DNA from: Varroa destructor
Taxonomy: Eukaryota > Arthropoda > Arachnida > Mesostigmata > Varroidae
Direction of reading: 5' to 3'
Assembly (NCBI RefSeq): GCF_002443255.2
Contig: NW_019211457.1
Location: 43,423,119-43,487,118, forward strand
DNA length: 64,000 nucleotides
Below are positions 61,592 to 64,000 of the stretch, piece after piece (the first letter of the stretch is position 1; each line of letters starts with the position of its first letter). The notes under the pieces were generated by a model. It saw nothing but the letters and a program-made list of their open reading frames with translations, was not told the origin of the DNA and searched no databases. Made by a program: the position numbers and the translations under genes.

Positions 61592-61907
61592 AAAGATGTA
61601 TGCGAAGTAAGACTATACTTAAAAAAAATGTGAACGAAGATAAGTGGGGCCTGAGCTAAGGCTGCCACGCCTTGACCAAAGTGTCCAGAATGTCTCTAGA
61701 ATGTGTCTAGATTACTTTGCTATGCAAGGTCACATGGAGTTACGAACAAACGCTTTGTATTTACAAATTTCCAAATACACAGCTATATAGAGATGCGTGA
61801 AAGTGGATAATGCATTTAAAAACAATAAGGTCTTTGGTGGGGATTTTTTTTAGTGCTAAATGAATACCTGAATAAGAAAAATTCTGCGCCATCTAAAAGA
61901 TAAAGAG

Positions 61908-61925
61908 TTATTATTATTATTATTA
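61908..61925. repeat. (TTA)6 microsatellite
   Basis: Six TTA units. Confidence 0.93.
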
Positions 61926-64000
61926 CCTCTACTATAAGTTCCAGTTATCGAACTGTCCGAGCAGCGATCAGCTGTCCAAGATTCACTGTAATTTTTGACC
62001 GAGTTGCACAGAAAAGTCAAGCATATGTAGGCTGAGCGATCGACAGATGTGACAGCTTTATGGTTCCCTTCAGCATATCGTTCCCCTTCCAATGGAAATC
62101 AACTGCCGCTGCATTTACATCTGAGAAGACTTTTTGCCGGCAGTTATTCATGCTTGCCCGCGTCACAAGTCTAACAGTTCACAATAAACGATAAGAGCAC
62201 GAGCACGTATCAAAAAGAGAAGGAAGCGTGTCCAACGGGCTGCTACCAAACTACACATTTCACTCCCTCGCGTGTTCTGTCTTTCTGTTTTATCTTCATG
62301 CCGAATAAGCCGGCCTTGATGGACGTGAATATGCGCCTAGTAATGGGTCTTCAGAAGCTCTGAACCGCTAGGTTCCAGGGTATCTTTGCGCTGCGGCCAG
62401 TATGTGCTCTGCTGCAGCACCGCAGCGCTGCTTCGATATATTTTGGGACTTTTAGCATTCCTGGTGCCAGCAGTGTAAAGCCCTTGGCGCCACGCTAGCG
62501 AGCGATCGTTGCGTTGCCGGGTATAAGAGCGTTGCAAAAAAGCGAGTTGCTACCGTAATGTGGTGTGCATATTTCTTGATAGCCAAAACAGAACAAAGAT
62601 GCAAGGTGCGGTAAAAATATAACATGTACGTATGTATGCGTACGGGTACATATATTCGTTTGCTAAGAAAGGCCAGTTAAAAGGGAATTTCCTAAGAAAA
62701 CACGAGCCTTACAATAACCATCGAAATCTGTCATGACTAAGGGAAAATTACCAATGTGTACAAGCAAACCTATTGAGCTTTTGTGACAAGTGTGCTTAAA
62801 TTTATCGAGTCGTAGTTAATGATATGGAAAACGTACATCAATTTCATCATTTAAGTTGTATGTACAACAAGAGCTTTTCGTAGATTATACTTTAAACGCG
62901 CTTCCACGACTTACTCCAAAGTGTCGACAGGTCACCTAAACTAGCGGTAGATATAGCATCCTGCTAAAATTTGTTCAACTTCAGTTTACGATTGTGATCA
63001 CTGCCATACATAATTTGATTCGTTTCTTCGCGGCATCAAATCTTCATTTAGATTTATCATCATTATTGAACTCGGTGCTGTTAATTGAAACTACCTGAGT
63101 TCCCCTGCCACCGAATACGTCTAAACATAGGCCATCTCGAAGGAAGGCATCTAGGGCGTATTATTTGATTTATATCGAGCCTCATATTAACGGGGGATGT
63201 CGTTCTAAGGCTAACGGCATTTCGCCTAATAAACTTTTGTGGGTAGGTTGCAACATAATTAATGTAACCATTTCTGGATAAAAATCACTACCGTCAAATA
63301 CAATGTGTTTTTGGGGACCACCTTATTATCTCATTTTGTATTAAAAGGCTCATGCTTTCTATTGAAATAGTCGTTGCACTGATTCAACTAATTTTAGTAA
63401 TTTATTTATAATATATTTTAGATTTAGATAGATTTAGTAATATTAAAATCATGTAAATATTTACTAGGATTCTAAGCCAAAACATAAAAGGAAAGCTAGA
63501 AGCCGTAATAACGAATACCTATGCAGGCGTAAAGACTGGGACTCATGAGGCTGATTTGGGCTTGGGTTCGCAGAGCCGAAGTACTCACCAGGCAGACGCA
63601 GTGTCATCATCCAATCAAAGCTTACGCATCTACGTCAAAGCATTCATGAAATTTTACCAAGTCGACCAACTTGCGCAGATGTGTACCTACCGGTAGTAGC
63701 TGTAAACTTCAGCTTATTTTTTTTTCGTCTTTTAGCCTTTGTTCTAAGCCGTTAAGTTTTACTTCAAACGATTGTGAGTTCAACTGGGTTGACCTTCTTC
63801 TCCAGAACACGATTCATTTTGGAGTAGTACTTCGATCATCAATGGTCTTTATTGTAGCTCAGGGTTTCCTGCTATTACGTGTTAATGCCTCTCTAAACAC
63901 TCGTACCCCATAACGCATAGTTCCTATTTTATAGAATTAACTCCGAACCCGGAAGCTAACAATTAAACTGCATGAGATCTGTGAAATCACGCACAAGATA

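Larger units (their letters stand above)
60490..64000. other. Region without recognisable gene
   Basis: Mostly AT-rich, with a GC-richer patch at 62220-62540 that has a 66-codon minus frame and no motif. A nested hairpin lies at 60913-60957, twin small hairpins at 61545-61591, a (TTA)6 tract at 61908, and an imperfect TTTAGA repetition at 63414-63436. The last frame, 63671-63913 (+, 80 aa), is Phe/Leu/Ser-rich and unassigned. The window ends without any feature that is visibly cut by the edge. Confidence 0.55.

Noticed and set aside
1..64000. CRISPR arrays, bacterial operons, phage or plasmid modules.
   Set aside because: There are no regularly spaced direct repeats and no co-directional long frames with ribosome-binding sites. 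The texture is eukaryotic non-coding DNA.

Overview
This window looks like non-coding nuclear DNA of a eukaryote. I could not recognise any gene, RNA gene or named mobile element in it with confidence. By eye the G+C content is about 40%, and CpG does not look strongly depleted, which argues against a heavily methylated vertebrate or plant genome. There are many AT-dinucleotide microsatellites, several long T runs, and no operon-like packing of open frames, so it is not a bacterial, archaeal or phage segment. An invertebrate genome, for example an arthropod such as a mite, or a protist would fit. The organism is a guess that no marker gene supports.

The longest ATG-started open frame is 142 codons. 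In random DNA of this composition stops fall about every 17 codons. Over six frames of 64 kb the longest stop-free run expected by chance is therefore roughly 145 codons. The open frames are what non-coding DNA would give, none has a motif I can assign to a protein family, and many overlap others on the opposite strand. Any real genes here must be split into short exons or be tiny.

Layout. 1-2520: mixed composition with a few open frames near 100-140 codons. 2520-5380: AT-rich, with an (AT)n and an (ATT)n tract. 5380-7450: the most exon-like stretch, with a 44-codon ATG-started segment ending at a GTAAGC donor and small phase-compatible segments bounded by AG and GT sites; this is a weak model. 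7450-9060: AT-rich and featureless. 9060-10250: GC-richer. 10250-23100: mostly featureless, with a 52-codon segment after a good splice acceptor near 14.9 kb and two (TA)n tracts. 23100-24650, 25560-26200 and 29000-30720: GC-richer islands with more CpG, several unassigned open frames and two possible exons. 30720-34560: featureless apart from a 13-bp inverted repeat at 31.0 kb. 34560-35030: a cluster of four short stem-loops, three of which share a TCGG-type stem. 35030-53900: AT-rich with microsatellites, including (AT)15, an interrupted (GTGA)8 and (TA)25. 53900-54750: GC-richer, with a 68-nt hairpin of precursor-microRNA shape. 54750-64000: mostly featureless, with a pair of overlapping natural-looking open frames at 59.8-60.35 kb, an (AT)n and a (TTA)6 tract.

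I found no CRISPR array, tRNA, rRNA, recognisable transposase or reverse transcriptase, and no convincing new multi-gene system. The best leads are the 54.4-kb hairpin, the 34.6-kb stem-loop cluster and the possible small exons at 5.7-7.1 kb. All are modest and need transcript or comparative data.
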